Shown: positions 28,701 to 38,100 of the stretch, piece by piece
Numbering within the stretch: the stretch's first letter is position 1
Layout of the letters: every line of letters starts with the position of its first letter
Assembly (NCBI GenBank): GCA_965267335.1
Contig: OZ253953.1
Span: 682,001 to 746,000 of the forward strand
Length of the DNA: 64,000 nucleotides
Reading direction: 5' to 3'
DNA from: G965267335 sp965267335
GTDB taxonomy: Bacteria; Bacteroidota; Bacteroidia; Cytophagales; JAAEPT01
Translations under genes and position numbers: made by a program
The notes under the pieces: generated by a model
Told to the model about the DNA's origin: nothing
Databases searched by the model: none
What the model saw: only the letters and a program-made list of their open reading frames with translations

Positions 28701-31700
28701 CGAACACCTTTGTGTGGACCATCACCAGCGGAGCTTGTGGCACGAGTACAGACGCAGTAGATATCACAGCCGAAGCACCGCCAACGACAGCAGATGCAGG
28801 CTCAGCACAGACAGTATGTGCGGACAATACCACACTGAGTGCAACGGCAGCGACAATAGGCACTGGCACCTGGACAGTAATCAGCGGCTCAGGAACCTTC
28901 GGCAACGCCAATGATGAAGGAACGACAGTAACAGGCCTGACCGCAGGCGCCAACGTATTTAGATGGACAACCAGCAACGGCAGCTGTCCGACAAGTACGG
29001 ACGAAGTAACGATTACCTCCGAACAAGTTCCAACCACAGCAGCAGCCGGAACAGATCAAACCCTTTGTGCGGACAATACGACCCTGAATGGCAACAGCCC
29101 GACCATAGGCACCGGCCAGTGGACACTAATATCCGGAACGGCAACGATCACCACTGACACCGATGAAAACACGACAGTGACCGGTATAGCAGTAGGCACA
29201 ACTGTATTGAGATGGACGATTAGCAATGGTAGCTGTCCGGCAAGCACAGACGAAGTAACGATCACCCGAACAGGAAGCGCAGCAGCCGATGTACAGATCA
29301 GTCCGACAAATCCGGCCACCGTATGTGCGAGCATTGACCAGACCTTCCAGGCGATCCCAACTAACGAAGGAGCCACCCCGACCTACTACTGGTACGTGAA
29401 TGGTATATTACAGCCCGAAGATCAGGATACGCTGACCAGAACATTTACCAATGGAGAGACCGTGCAGGTAGCCATGAAGTCCAGCCTGGGCTGTGCAAGC
29501 CCCGACAGTGCTTCCTCGACACTGGTTAACATCACCACCGATGACCCTCCAACGACAGCTGATGCAGGCACAGACCAAAACATCTGTGCGGACAATACAG
29601 GACTCACCGCCAATACAGCAGTGAGCGGAACAGGTCAGTGGAACATACTCCAAGGTCCGGTAACAGTAGGCACCAATACCGACCCAACGACAACGATAAG
29701 CGGAATAGGCGCAGGGTCAACAGTGATATTGGAGTGGGCCATCACCAACGGCACCTGCCCAACGAGCCGAGATACCGTAGAGATTACAAGAAGCGGCACA
29801 GTCACCACCGCAGCAGCAGGCACCGACCAGACTATTTGTGAGACAGGTACAGCAACACTAGCAGCCAATGCAGCTGGAGCAGGAGAGACCGGTATGTGGA
29901 CGACAACAGGAGATGGCAGCTTTAGTAATGCGAATGACGAAACAGCAACCTATACTCCGGGGGCTACAGATATCACTAATGGCACGGTGACCCTACAGTG
30001 GGAGATAGACAATGGACTGTGTACGCCAAGTACAGACCAGATAACGATCACCATTGATCCAACCCCAACCACAGCAGCGGCCGGCCCTGATCAGAACATC
30101 TGTGCCAACAATGCTACGCTGGCAGCGAATACACCAACAAGTGGCACGGGCCAGTGGACACAGACAGCCGGCAGTGGTACGATTACGACAGCCACAGACG
30201 AAAACACGACAGTGACAACACTGGGAACAGGCACCAATACCTTTGTGTGGACGATCACGAGCGGAGCCTGTGGTACCAGCACCGATGAGGTAGATATCAC
30301 CGTAACGGGTGGTATTACCACCGCAGATGCCAACATAGATCAAACCATCTGTGAAACAAGTACCGCGACACTAGCAGCCAATGCAGTAGCAACAGGAGAG
30401 ACAGGTACGTGGACCACAGCAGGAGACGGCAGCTTCAGCAATGCCAATGACGAAGGAGCAACCTATACACCCGGAACAACAGATATCACCAATGGCACCG
30501 TTACCCTACAATGGGAGATCGACAATGGAGTGTGTACCCCAAGTACAGACCAGATAACAATCACCATTGATCAAAGCCCAAGTGCAGCGGTAGCAGGAGC
30601 CGATCAAAGTATTTGTTCAGGTACAGCAACCATGTCAGCGACAGCACCGGCAGTAGGCACCGGCACCTGGACGACATCAGGGGATGGTACCTTCAGCAGT
30701 GCCAATGATGAGGCAGCCACCTACACACCAGGGACCAGTGACATAGCCACCGGCACAGCTACCCTGACCTGGACGGTAAGCAACGGAGTGTGTGCAGACA
30801 ATACAGATAACATGGTACTGACGATTACCTCAGGCGCAGCAGCCGATGTAACGATCAGCTCAGATGTGGATACCATATGCTTTGGGATGACCACAGCAAC
30901 CTTTACAGCTACGCCAGCCAATGGAGGAGCCACTCCGAACTATGACTGGTATGCCAATGGTACAATCGCACAATCCGGACCAACCAACACCTTTAGCAGT
31001 AGTACACTGCTACACGGAACCTATGTAAGAGTAGAATTAACAAGTAGTCTGGCCTGTGTAAGCCCATCGACAGCAACAGACAGTATGCAAATCTTCTCAC
31101 TAAATGATCCTACACCTGTATTGACCACAACAGGAAGTATAGACATCTGTGATAATGAGACCACGACCTTAACAGGGTTTGGATCAGGAGGTAGCTTGCA
31201 GTGGTATGAACTAAGCAGCGGCCCTATAGCCGGAGCGACAAGCTCAAGTTATACGACCTCGACATCAGGCCAGTACTACCTGGAAGAAGATAATGGCGTA
31301 TGTCCGGCATCGACATCAGACACAGTGACCCTGAATGTGAATGCGACTCCGGTGGTGTCAGCAGGCCCCGACCAGCAGATTGATCTGGGGACAAGCACGA
31401 TACTGAATGGCTCGGCCAGTACTGGTACGATCACCTGGACACCGTCAATTACTCTGGATGATGCAACGATCCAGACACCAACGGCAAGTCCAATCAGCCA
31501 GACGACCTATACGATCACCGTAGTGAACGGAGGGTGTACGGCAAGTGATCAGGTGACAATCACGGTCACAGAGCCGATCGTAGTACCGAACGTATTTACC
31601 CCTAACGCAGACAATGACAATGATCAGTGGGTAATCAGCGGACTGACGAGCTATCCTGAAGCAGAGCTGGAGATCTTCAACCGCTGGGGAATGCCAGTGT

Positions 31701-31837
31701 ACAAGTCACAAGGGACAGTAGTACCATGGGACGGCACAAGAGATGGAGAGCAGATGCCAGTAGCAACTTACTACTACATCCTCAAGCTCAACGCCACAGC
31801 CGAACCGATGACGGGAAGTGTGACACTTGTGAGATAG
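22763..31837 (+). CDS. Giant secreted GH8-like glycosidase with PKD-like repeats and T9SS type B sorting domain
   Basis: A 3024-residue surface or secreted protein. Order: signal peptide (1-27); a glycoside hydrolase family 8-like (alpha/alpha six-barrel) domain (about 30-525); three DUF11-type adhesion segments beginning near 535, 668 and 1036, with inserted beta-sandwich sequence; an Ig-like domain (about 1316-1400); then about 14 PKD/Ig-like repeats of about 80 residues (1408-2690) with the recurring core A-G-T-D-Q-T-I-C; more Ig-like units; and the type B sorting domain (about 2935-3024: V-P-N-V-F-T-P-N, F-N-R-W-G, P-W-D-G-T-R). In the catalytic part Glu113 (A-E-A-D-G-Y) and the block A-T-D-G-D-V-D-V-A (Asp191, Asp193) match the GH8 acid and signature region. 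The likely role is a polysaccharide-degrading or -binding surface enzyme; the substrate is unknown. The repeat part is visibly richer in G and C than the enzyme part. Confidence 0.85.
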   Translation: MRLDNAIRKGQQWVIYILLLFGSLGYSQVPANINSGDPAFPFPQFLPYENKDGSLGNLGTTNSPGVPHAELELRTREAYQIMCNNMSYTGDISGGVQYIMHTPTGGTPCQCAEADGYFLLAAAYMGDKETFDGLYMWVHDRGFHRVRRFIDGVWNSPTYPYSKGTDGAGNLGSSTATAGGSAGVNNNSATDGDVDVALALLVAYKQWGPNSGIFPGGWGGATEMNYYDEAMQFVKSLADTAIFTPSLPIVQYTSGDIGFDGYCKNGDSWNGELSGWAAGGYNGMIPWSQGTQDGYVDYFAPSYFHEFAEWLINENESQWCINQFVRAEASSDWITGQHYANDPRNILLGGDVHVTGATATVTDANAAEDVRHPWRHLLNYVWHGNPDSTWNPTSHEVDILTQNNYEYEMGLRMADWLNDNTQAPWNNSCDVATSSADTYFGPPVLWTNYPVTGQGGSFFFLNWIQGAASPAAIIAQDYDLMGQMFRQCEIEWDVGSSGGYLGSDPAYFHEWFRLLGMMILSGNHHAPMHMNPSANMKVYADIDKTFGYPGDLVTYKVNYRNYGSLDASNVQITNTIPAEYEFVSATGTPTVGGGTITWNIGTVDGFRTGGLDQTHDSVYVTYRVTGSTGRVCNTFDITCSNGTGWTSNEYPNNVTEVMERNCFDIVPRALLIDKTANRDVVNPGDSVVYSIDFENSSTAGWLNGGRPGVNVSYAHGGTASPGNEHWLKFRLWHDAHEAYINYGNYRISYYANDAAMNCYVGAGGCPTGWDIDNTIYEGGTLGSASLTVEPMVNGSDATGDWNQRIVLQFSDQLATTTPHLFNYYGLPQRVHRGGLEPLRGVWRLFTSNFSNVDWDDDWSWNPAVNDADGGNYFPISPLWQDPANLGVANNKWHNHMCATSATVVDNVLVEEWDGYTWRRAIGNGPAPGRDVDNVVVTDTLPTGLTWGGFLTPYPLGVTPSYNPATRVITWSISKLQVNEAGTLQYYAFADFPSGASCNTADEDIINTAWIEGDNESPTSADDTLTVTCTPQIVCPSALNMTKTADKATYSIGENITYTLDYTQEEGTIVTNPADALWSGSLTASGGSVSLNSGWADRKSVYLRSHGTNGTISGTLNLAQYQTSYYLVVRDDGTNAINIQILYDNADIKVSFYNDATQVGTTQSFPFGGGAIDFEVELINDVINVYLDGSTIPLTQSGMDIRAGYAGVRSTVGNSGTSLTNWGSHLDSGFDLQISDPVPAEVTFVSSPTGTNNAGTVEWPLVAGPVLAGTNYVVTWTGTVDACADITNIGYVNMLGQPNNSIGACVTTSCGSAPTCTDPLSASISPAGPIDLCSGDSQTLTATVGTATAPVGNWNYEFFLGGVSQQSGASNTFNATAAGSYTVEITDDADAATCSATSTAVTVNVTGPTTTAAAGTDQTICETGTATLSGNAAGGGETGTWTTAGDGTFSNANDEAATYTPGTNDITTGTVTLTWTIDDGVCTPTADNVTITIDPTPTTANAGTDQTICADNTTLAGNTPTNGTGQWTQTAGTGTITTDTDENTTVTGLGTGTNTFVWTITSGACGTSTDEVDITVTGGLTTADAGTDQNICTTSTTLAGNTVGGGETGTWTIVSGGAGASITTPTDEGTTVTSLPVGTTTLRWTIDNGVCTPSTDEVDIVVTGSATAANAGTDQSICETGTATLAANAAGGGETGTWTTSGDGTFSNANDEAATYTPGTNDITTGTVTLTWTIDNGVCTPTADNVTITIDPTPTTANAGTDQTICADNTTLAGNLPTNGTGQWTQTAGTGTITTDTDENTTVTTLSTGTNTFVWTITSGACGTSTDAVDITVTGGITTAAAGTDQTICETGTATLAANAAAGGETGTWTTAGDGTFSNANDEAATYTPGTNDITTGTVTLTWTIDNGVCTPTADNVTITIDPTPTTANAGTDQTICGDNTTLNGNTPTNGTGQWTQTAGTGTITTDTDENTTVTTLSTGTNTFVWTITSGACGTSTDAVDITAEAPPTTADAGSAQTVCADNTTLSATAATIGTGTWTVISGSGTFGNANDEGTTVTGLTAGANVFRWTTSNGSCPTSTDEVTITSEQVPTTAAAGTDQTLCADNTTLNGNSPTIGTGQWTLISGTATITTDTDENTTVTGIAVGTTVLRWTISNGSCPASTDEVTITRTGSAAADVQISPTNPATVCASIDQTFQAIPTNEGATPTYYWYVNGILQPEDQDTLTRTFTNGETVQVAMKSSLGCASPDSASSTLVNITTDDPPTTADAGTDQNICADNTGLTANTAVSGTGQWNILQGPVTVGTNTDPTTTISGIGAGSTVILEWAITNGTCPTSRDTVEITRSGTVTTAAAGTDQTICETGTATLAANAAGAGETGMWTTTGDGSFSNANDETATYTPGATDITNGTVTLQWEIDNGLCTPSTDQITITIDPTPTTAAAGPDQNICANNATLAANTPTSGTGQWTQTAGSGTITTATDENTTVTTLGTGTNTFVWTITSGACGTSTDEVDITVTGGITTADANIDQTICETSTATLAANAVATGETGTWTTAGDGSFSNANDEGATYTPGTTDITNGTVTLQWEIDNGVCTPSTDQITITIDQSPSAAVAGADQSICSGTATMSATAPAVGTGTWTTSGDGTFSSANDEAATYTPGTSDIATGTATLTWTVSNGVCADNTDNMVLTITSGAAADVTISSDVDTICFGMTTATFTATPANGGATPNYDWYANGTIAQSGPTNTFSSSTLLHGTYVRVELTSSLACVSPSTATDSMQIFSLNDPTPVLTTTGSIDICDNETTTLTGFGSGGSLQWYELSSGPIAGATSSSYTTSTSGQYYLEEDNGVCPASTSDTVTLNVNATPVVSAGPDQQIDLGTSTILNGSASTGTITWTPSITLDDATIQTPTASPISQTTYTITVVNGGCTASDQVTITVTEPIVVPNVFTPNADNDNDQWVISGLTSYPEAELEIFNRWGMPVYKSQGTVVPWDGTRDGEQMPVATYYYILKLNATAEPMTGSVTLVR
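26986..30830 (+). repeat. Array of PKD/Ig-like repeats within the giant GH8-like gene
   Basis: About 14 units of roughly 80-87 codons, each opening with T-T-A-x-A-G-T-D-Q-x-I-C or a variant. Two types, A (ending near I-T-I-D-P-T-P) and B (ending near V-D-I-T-V-T-G-G), alternate. Near-identical DNA blocks (A+B, about 490 bp) begin near 27000, 27777 and 28287, so this part expanded recently. Units after 28790 are more diverged. One unit near 29280 is of a different type (A-A-D-V-x-I-S), and a second copy of that type closes the array. Confidence 0.8.
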
Positions 31838-32152
31838 ATTGGACAGAAGATATAAGAAGTAAGACATAAGATTGAAGAAATAAGATTTTGTGTGTGGCTT
31901 ACTTCAGAAATCATTATTCCTTGTTCGGTGTTCGATATTTCAATCTCAGAATAGGAGATATGATATGAATATTTAAGCTGAATGAAAATAAAATCAAGGG
32001 GTAACCAATGTCCTCAAATAGACGTATACCTTGTTTGCCTACTATTTTTTATAAGAATAGTACACTATTGAGTTTACCTTTTCAGTAAAAAACATATAAA
32101 TAGATACCCTTTCTTGGGTATATCCTTATCATTTAGTAGACATTAGATATTG
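31838..32152. other. Intergenic region between giant genes, with repeat copy 2 and inverted repeats
   Basis: A 315 bp region without a gene. At 31846-31950 lies a purine-rich repeat similar to the one after tadA (1525-1605). Further on there is a 14-base perfect palindrome (AATAGTACACTATT, 32056-32069) and a small hairpin ATACCC-tttctt-GGGTAT (32104-32121), both upstream of the next giant gene. No terminator is seen after the GH8-like gene. The palindrome may be an operator, which is untested. Confidence 0.5.
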
Positions 32153-35100
32153 ATGGAAGTAATTCAAAAATTGATTTTACGGCAGGCCAAACAGGTTTAT
32201 ACGGCAGTAGTAATGCTGTCACTTTTTTGCTTTGGCCAATTTGCATATAGCCAATGTACTAATATACCTGTAGCACAGGCAGTTGTCAATGGTGACTTCG
32301 AGGCTGGAAATACAGGTTTTACAACTGACTATAATGAGTTTACACCGGTATATTGCCCAGGCTGGACACCACCGGATTATTGCGCGTGGTCAGGTCCGGG
32401 AGATTATCTTGTAGATACAGCAAACAACAAGTTATGCCCAGGTTGTTGGACAGAACCTGGTGACCATACCAGTGGAACGGGCAATTATTTAATAGTGGAT
32501 GGGGCATCTACTCCAGGTCAGGTCGTTTGGGAACAGACTGTAACCGTAGAAACATTTCAGACTTATTATTTCTCGGCATGGGCGGTAAGTTTACTTGGGA
32601 CTCAACCTGCGCAGCTACAATTTTATGTTGATGGTTCTCCTATTGGTCCACTTACTGATATGTCAGGCTTTGCTGTGGGAACATGGGTACAGATTTCAGA
32701 TACATGGCTATCCGGGGCTTCGACTACTGCGACAATCCAGCTAATCAATCAAAGATCTGGATGTACAAATTGCAACGATTTCGGTATTGATGATATTTCA
32801 TTTATAAACGGCTGTCAGAATGTTTCTGCAGGCCCGGTTCCGGATCTTGGAGCAGATTTTAGTATTTGCGAAACTTCTGGAAACGTAACGTTGAATTCAG
32901 GACTAAGTTCAGGTTCTGGAAATTTCTATTGGTACGAAGGAACTTCAAATCCACAAACAGTGCTCGTTAGTGCTGACCCATCTGCTAATACCTATAGCAT
33001 ATCATCACCAGGAACTTATCGAGTTTGTTTTGATGATGGTGTAACATGTGCCGCGTCTTCAACAGTTGTTGTGGATGATAATCTAAATGTAGATCTCGGT
33101 CCCGACTTGGACCTTTGTAGCCCAGCAAGCTATACACTGGATGCTGGGGTTACAGGACCTGCCCTTTCATATTCCTGGACGGTTCCTGGAGGAGCCACAA
33201 ATCCCGGTAATAGTCAGACAGCAACCGCAGATGTTGCTGGGAATTACGAAGTTACTGTGTCAGGTCCATCAGGGGCAGGACCGCCCGCATGGAGCTGTTC
33301 AGCTACGGATGATGTGGATGTCACTTCCAGTCTCCCCAGTGATCCTGGTACGAACACTTATTGTGACGGAGGGGGTACGCTGACGACTTTGGAGGTAGAT
33401 GGAGTAAACAATTATGATTGGTGGGAGGATGCATCAGGAACGATTGCGTTATCGAATAGTACGACACCGGGAGTGACGGTGGATTGGACTCCTCCAGTAG
33501 TGACCACTGGAGACCAGACATTTTACATAACAAGTTCAGAGACGACTCCAGTACCGGGAGGTAATCCATTTGGTCCGAGTGGTTCTGCTCATAATGTTTC
33601 CCCTACAACGACAGATTTTAGTACTTATGTATCAGTATTATTTCAGTCCTTTGATGTGTTTGTAGGAACGTGGACAGGCGGATGTGGCGCTGCGGGTTCA
33701 ACCACATCGATCACGTTTGAGGCAGAGCGTCAGAGTAATAGCCAGGTATTTACGCATACACAGACAGTGAATTGTGGATCAAACAATACAATTAACGCAG
33801 GATGGACATTACCGGCAGATGACTATGTTCTTAGAGCAGCAGCAGGAACAGGAGAGCAATTTGGATATGCTTCTGCCTATGAAGGGACACCGACATTGTA
33901 CTCCATATCAGGGGTTATAGATATTACAGGTTATGGGTCTGCTAATTATCAGGGGCAATTTAAGAATTGGGTAATAGAGCAAAGTGCAGCCTGTGATCCA
34001 GTACCGGTTGTGGTACAGGCGGTAGCGTGTTGTGCAAATCCTGCAGCGACTGCATCAGCCGACTTTGCGGTATGTGAAGGAGACAATCTGGATGTATCAG
34101 TGCCAACGGCAGTAGGAGGCGAGACCTATAACTGGACAGGCCCTAATGGATTTTCGGGTTCAACGACCTCGGCAAGTATTAATGTAAGCGGCAGTGCTAC
34201 GACCGCGATGGAAGGTTGGTACTATGTAAGCATAACGACAGCAGGATGTTCTTCACCGGGTGATATGGATTCATTGTATGTTACGGTGAACGAAAAGCCA
34301 ACAGACCCTACTATTACAGTGAATCCCAACCAAACGACCTTCTGTGAGGGCGAGACGTATGATCTTACGGCCTCAAGTACGGTAGGTTCCGGTACGATCA
34401 CCTATACCTGGAGCGGAGATGGTTCAGGTACAACTAACCCATTGTCAGGCACAACAACGGCTGGTAGTTATAACTATATTGTAACAGCCACAGCGAATGG
34501 TTGTACAGCTGACAACACGGGTTCTCAAGCAATTACGGTTAATGAAAAGCCAACAGACCCAACAATAACGGTAAACCCTAACCAAACGACCTTCTGTGCA
34601 GGTGAAGCGTATGACCTTACGGCTTCAAGTACGGTAGGTTCCGGAACGATCACCTATACCTGGAGTGGAGATGGCTCAGGTACGACTAACCCATTATCAG
34701 GCACAACAACGGCTGGCAGCTATAACTATATTGTAACAGCCACAGCGAATGGTTGTGATGCAGACAATACTGCTTCCCAAGCAATTACGGTGAACGAAAA
34801 GCCAACAGACCCAACGATAACAGTAAATCCTAACCAAACGACCTTCTGTGCAGGTGAAGCGTATGATCTTACGGCCTCAAGTACGGTAGGTTCCGGAACG
34901 ATCACCTATACCTGGAGTGGAGATGGATCGGGTACGACTAACCCATTGTCAGGCACAACAACGGCTGGCAGCTATAACTATATTGTAACAGCCACAGCAA
35001 ATGGTTGTGATGCAGACAATACCGCCTCACAGGCGATCACGGTTAATGAAAAGCCAACAGACCCAACAATAACGGTAAATCCTAACCAAACGACCTTCTG

Positions 35101-38100
35101 TGAGGGCGAGACGTATGATCTTACAGCCTCAAGTACGGTAGGTTCCGGTACGATCACCTATACCTGGAGTGGAGATGGATCGGGTACGACTAATCCATTA
35201 TCCGGCACAACAACAGCTGGTAGCTATAACTATATTGTGACAGCCACAGCAAATGGTTGTGATGCAGACAACACCGCCTCCCAGGGCATCACGGTCAATG
35301 CGATTCCAACAGCTACGATCTCGGGAGGAGGAGACATCTGTAATGACGGAGTGACGACAGCAAACTTAAGCATTGACTTTACGGGTACCGCACCGTTTAG
35401 TGTAGATGTAGAAAGAAACGCAGGAGCGTTCTCAACAGAAAACACGAGTTCAGACCCACATACAGTGACTACAACACAGGATGGAACGTATACGATTACG
35501 AATCTGTCAGATGGTAACTGTGCGGGCACGACCTCAGGCACCGCGACAGTGAGCTACTATGACGATGTAGTAGCAACAGCAAGTATGGAATGTGATGATG
35601 TAAACGCAGCACTGGCCAATGATGAGTTCCAGATCAGAGTGACAGTAACCCAGGGAGACCTGGCCAGCATCAACATCACAGAACTTACCGCCCATGGAGT
35701 AAACTTCACCGACCAGGGAGGCGGAGTATGGCTATCGGATGCGATCAATGAAACCAACTCAGTAGACATCAATGTGACCGATGCAAATGATTGTAACGGA
35801 GGAGTAGATATTACCGGTTTGCAGCAACAATGCTCATGCCCGGCCACAGGAACAATTACGTTAACCGGATCAGACCCTGTATGTCCTGGAGACAATAGCA
35901 GCCTTGAGGTTCAGTTCAGTACGACAGTAGGATCAGGTCCATTTAATGTTACGGTAACCCACCCGATCAGTGGAGCAAGTACGACCAACAGCGCCACCTC
36001 ACCGCTATCGATAACGATCAACGAAGTAGGGGCCTACTCAGCCACGATCGAAGATGTAGGCAATGGTTGTACGGTATCAGCAACAGGAAGTGTGTCACTA
36101 AGCAACCACACCCCACCGACCGCTACAATCTCGGGCACCGAAACCATCTGTAATGACGGAGTGACGACAGCGAACCTAAGCATTGACTTTACGGGAACAG
36201 CACCGTTTAGTGTAGATGTAGAAAGAAACGCAGGAGCGTTCTCAACAGAAAGTACGAGTTCAGACCCACATACAGTGACAACAACACAGGATGGAACGTA
36301 TACGATTACGAACCTGTCAGATGGCAACTGTGCGGGCACGACCTCAGGCACCGCGACAGTGAGCTACTATGACGATGTAGTAGCAACAGCAGCCATGGAA
36401 TGTGATGATGTAAACGCAGCTTTAGCCAATGATGAGTTCCAGATCAGAGTGACAGTAACCCAGGGAGACCTGGCCAGCATCAACATCACAGAACTTACCG
36501 CCCATGGAGTGAACTTCACCGACCAGGGAGGAGGAGTATGGTTATCAGACGCAGTAAACGAATTAAACTCAGTAGACATCAATGTGACCGATGCGAATGA
36601 CTGTAACGGAGGGATAGACATCACCGGCCTTCAACAGCAGTGTACGTGTCCGACCACAGCAACAGCGACCATCACAGGCACCAACCCGATCTGTCCGGGA
36701 GGTAGCAGTACGCTAGAAGTAAGCTTCGCAGGAGGAACAGGTCCTTTTGATGTAACATTAACAGAACCAAGCGGTACCCAGAACCAAACTAGTGTAACCT
36801 CACCGGCCACGTTTACGATATCAGACGCAGGAACCTATACGGCAACAGTAACCAATAACGGAGACGCCTGTGATGCGAATACTGCAGGGGTAGACTTAAC
36901 CGAGCATACCCCACCGACCGCTACAATCTCGGGTACAGAAACCATCTGTAATGACGGAGTAACGACAGCGAACCTAAGCATTGACTTTACGGGAACAGCA
37001 CCATTCAGTGTAGATGTAGAAAGAAACGCAGGGGCGTTCTCAACAGAAAGCACGAGTTCAGACCCACATACAGTGACAACAACACAGGATGGAACGTATA
37101 CGATTACGAACCTGTCAGATGGCAACTGTGCGGGCACGACCTCAGGCACCGCGACAGTGAGCTACTATGACGATGTAGTAGCAACAGCAGCCATGGAATG
37201 TGATGATGTAAACGCAGCACTAGCCGATGATGAGTTCCAGATCAGAGTGACGGTAACACAGGGAGACCTGGCCAGCATCAACATCACAGAACTTACCGCC
37301 CATGGCGTGAACTTCGCAGACCTGGGAGGAGGCGTATGGCTATCAGATGCAGTAAACGAATCAAACACAGTAGACATCAATGTGACCGATGCGAATGACT
37401 GTAACGGAGGGATAGATATCACAGGTTTACAGCGACAGTGTAGCTGTCCGACCACAGCAACAGCGACCATCACAGGAAGCAATCCGATCTGTCCAACAGG
37501 TAGCAGTACGCTAGAAGTAAGCTTCACAGGAGGAACAGGCCCTTTTGATGTAACAGTGACTGGCCCATCAGGAGCGTTACCGACAGTAAGTGGAGCGACC
37601 TCACCAGAAACCTTTACAATATCGGATGCAGGAGATTATACGGTAGTGGTAGATAACATAGGAGATGCTTGCTTTGGTAATGATGGTCCGGTGACACTAA
37701 GTCATCATACAGTACCGACTAGTACAGTTAGTGGAGGCGGTACGATCTGTGACAATGGTTCAGACCAGGCTACTGTAACGGTTACATTAACAGGTACAGG
37801 ACCGTTTAACTTTACTTATGACGATGGTACAACGGCAACACCAGTAACCACATCGAGCAACCCCCATGACATCCTGACGATGACAGCAGGGACTTATACG
37901 ATAACAGCGATCAGTGATGCAAACTGTACGGGCACCCCTGACGCAAGCAGTGCGACAGTAACGACAGTGACACCACCAGATCCACAGGTTAATGATCCTG
38001 GAACAAGCTTCTGTGATGGTCAGGGTAGCTACACATTAAGCGCCTCAAACATCACACCGGGTAATAGTTATGAGTGGTTGTTGAATGGATCCTCTACAGG

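Noticed and set aside
26759..30933. Many long minus-strand open frames (up to 249 residues) opposite the PKD-like repeats
   Set aside because: They repeat with the same spacing as the plus-strand repeats and encode Val/Pro/Ser/Cys-rich low-complexity sequence, which follows from Thr/Ala/Gly codon use on the plus strand. They lack signals of real genes.
34289..35296. Regular repeat spacing considered as a CRISPR-like array
   Set aside because: Units are 252 bp, in frame, and fully coding; there are no short repeats with unique spacers and no cas genes.
35230..37527. Repeated minus-strand open frames of 85-120 residues opposite the adhesin repeats, with copies at 42144-44441
   Set aside because: Exact shadows of the tandem repeats, duplicated with them; no independent coding evidence.
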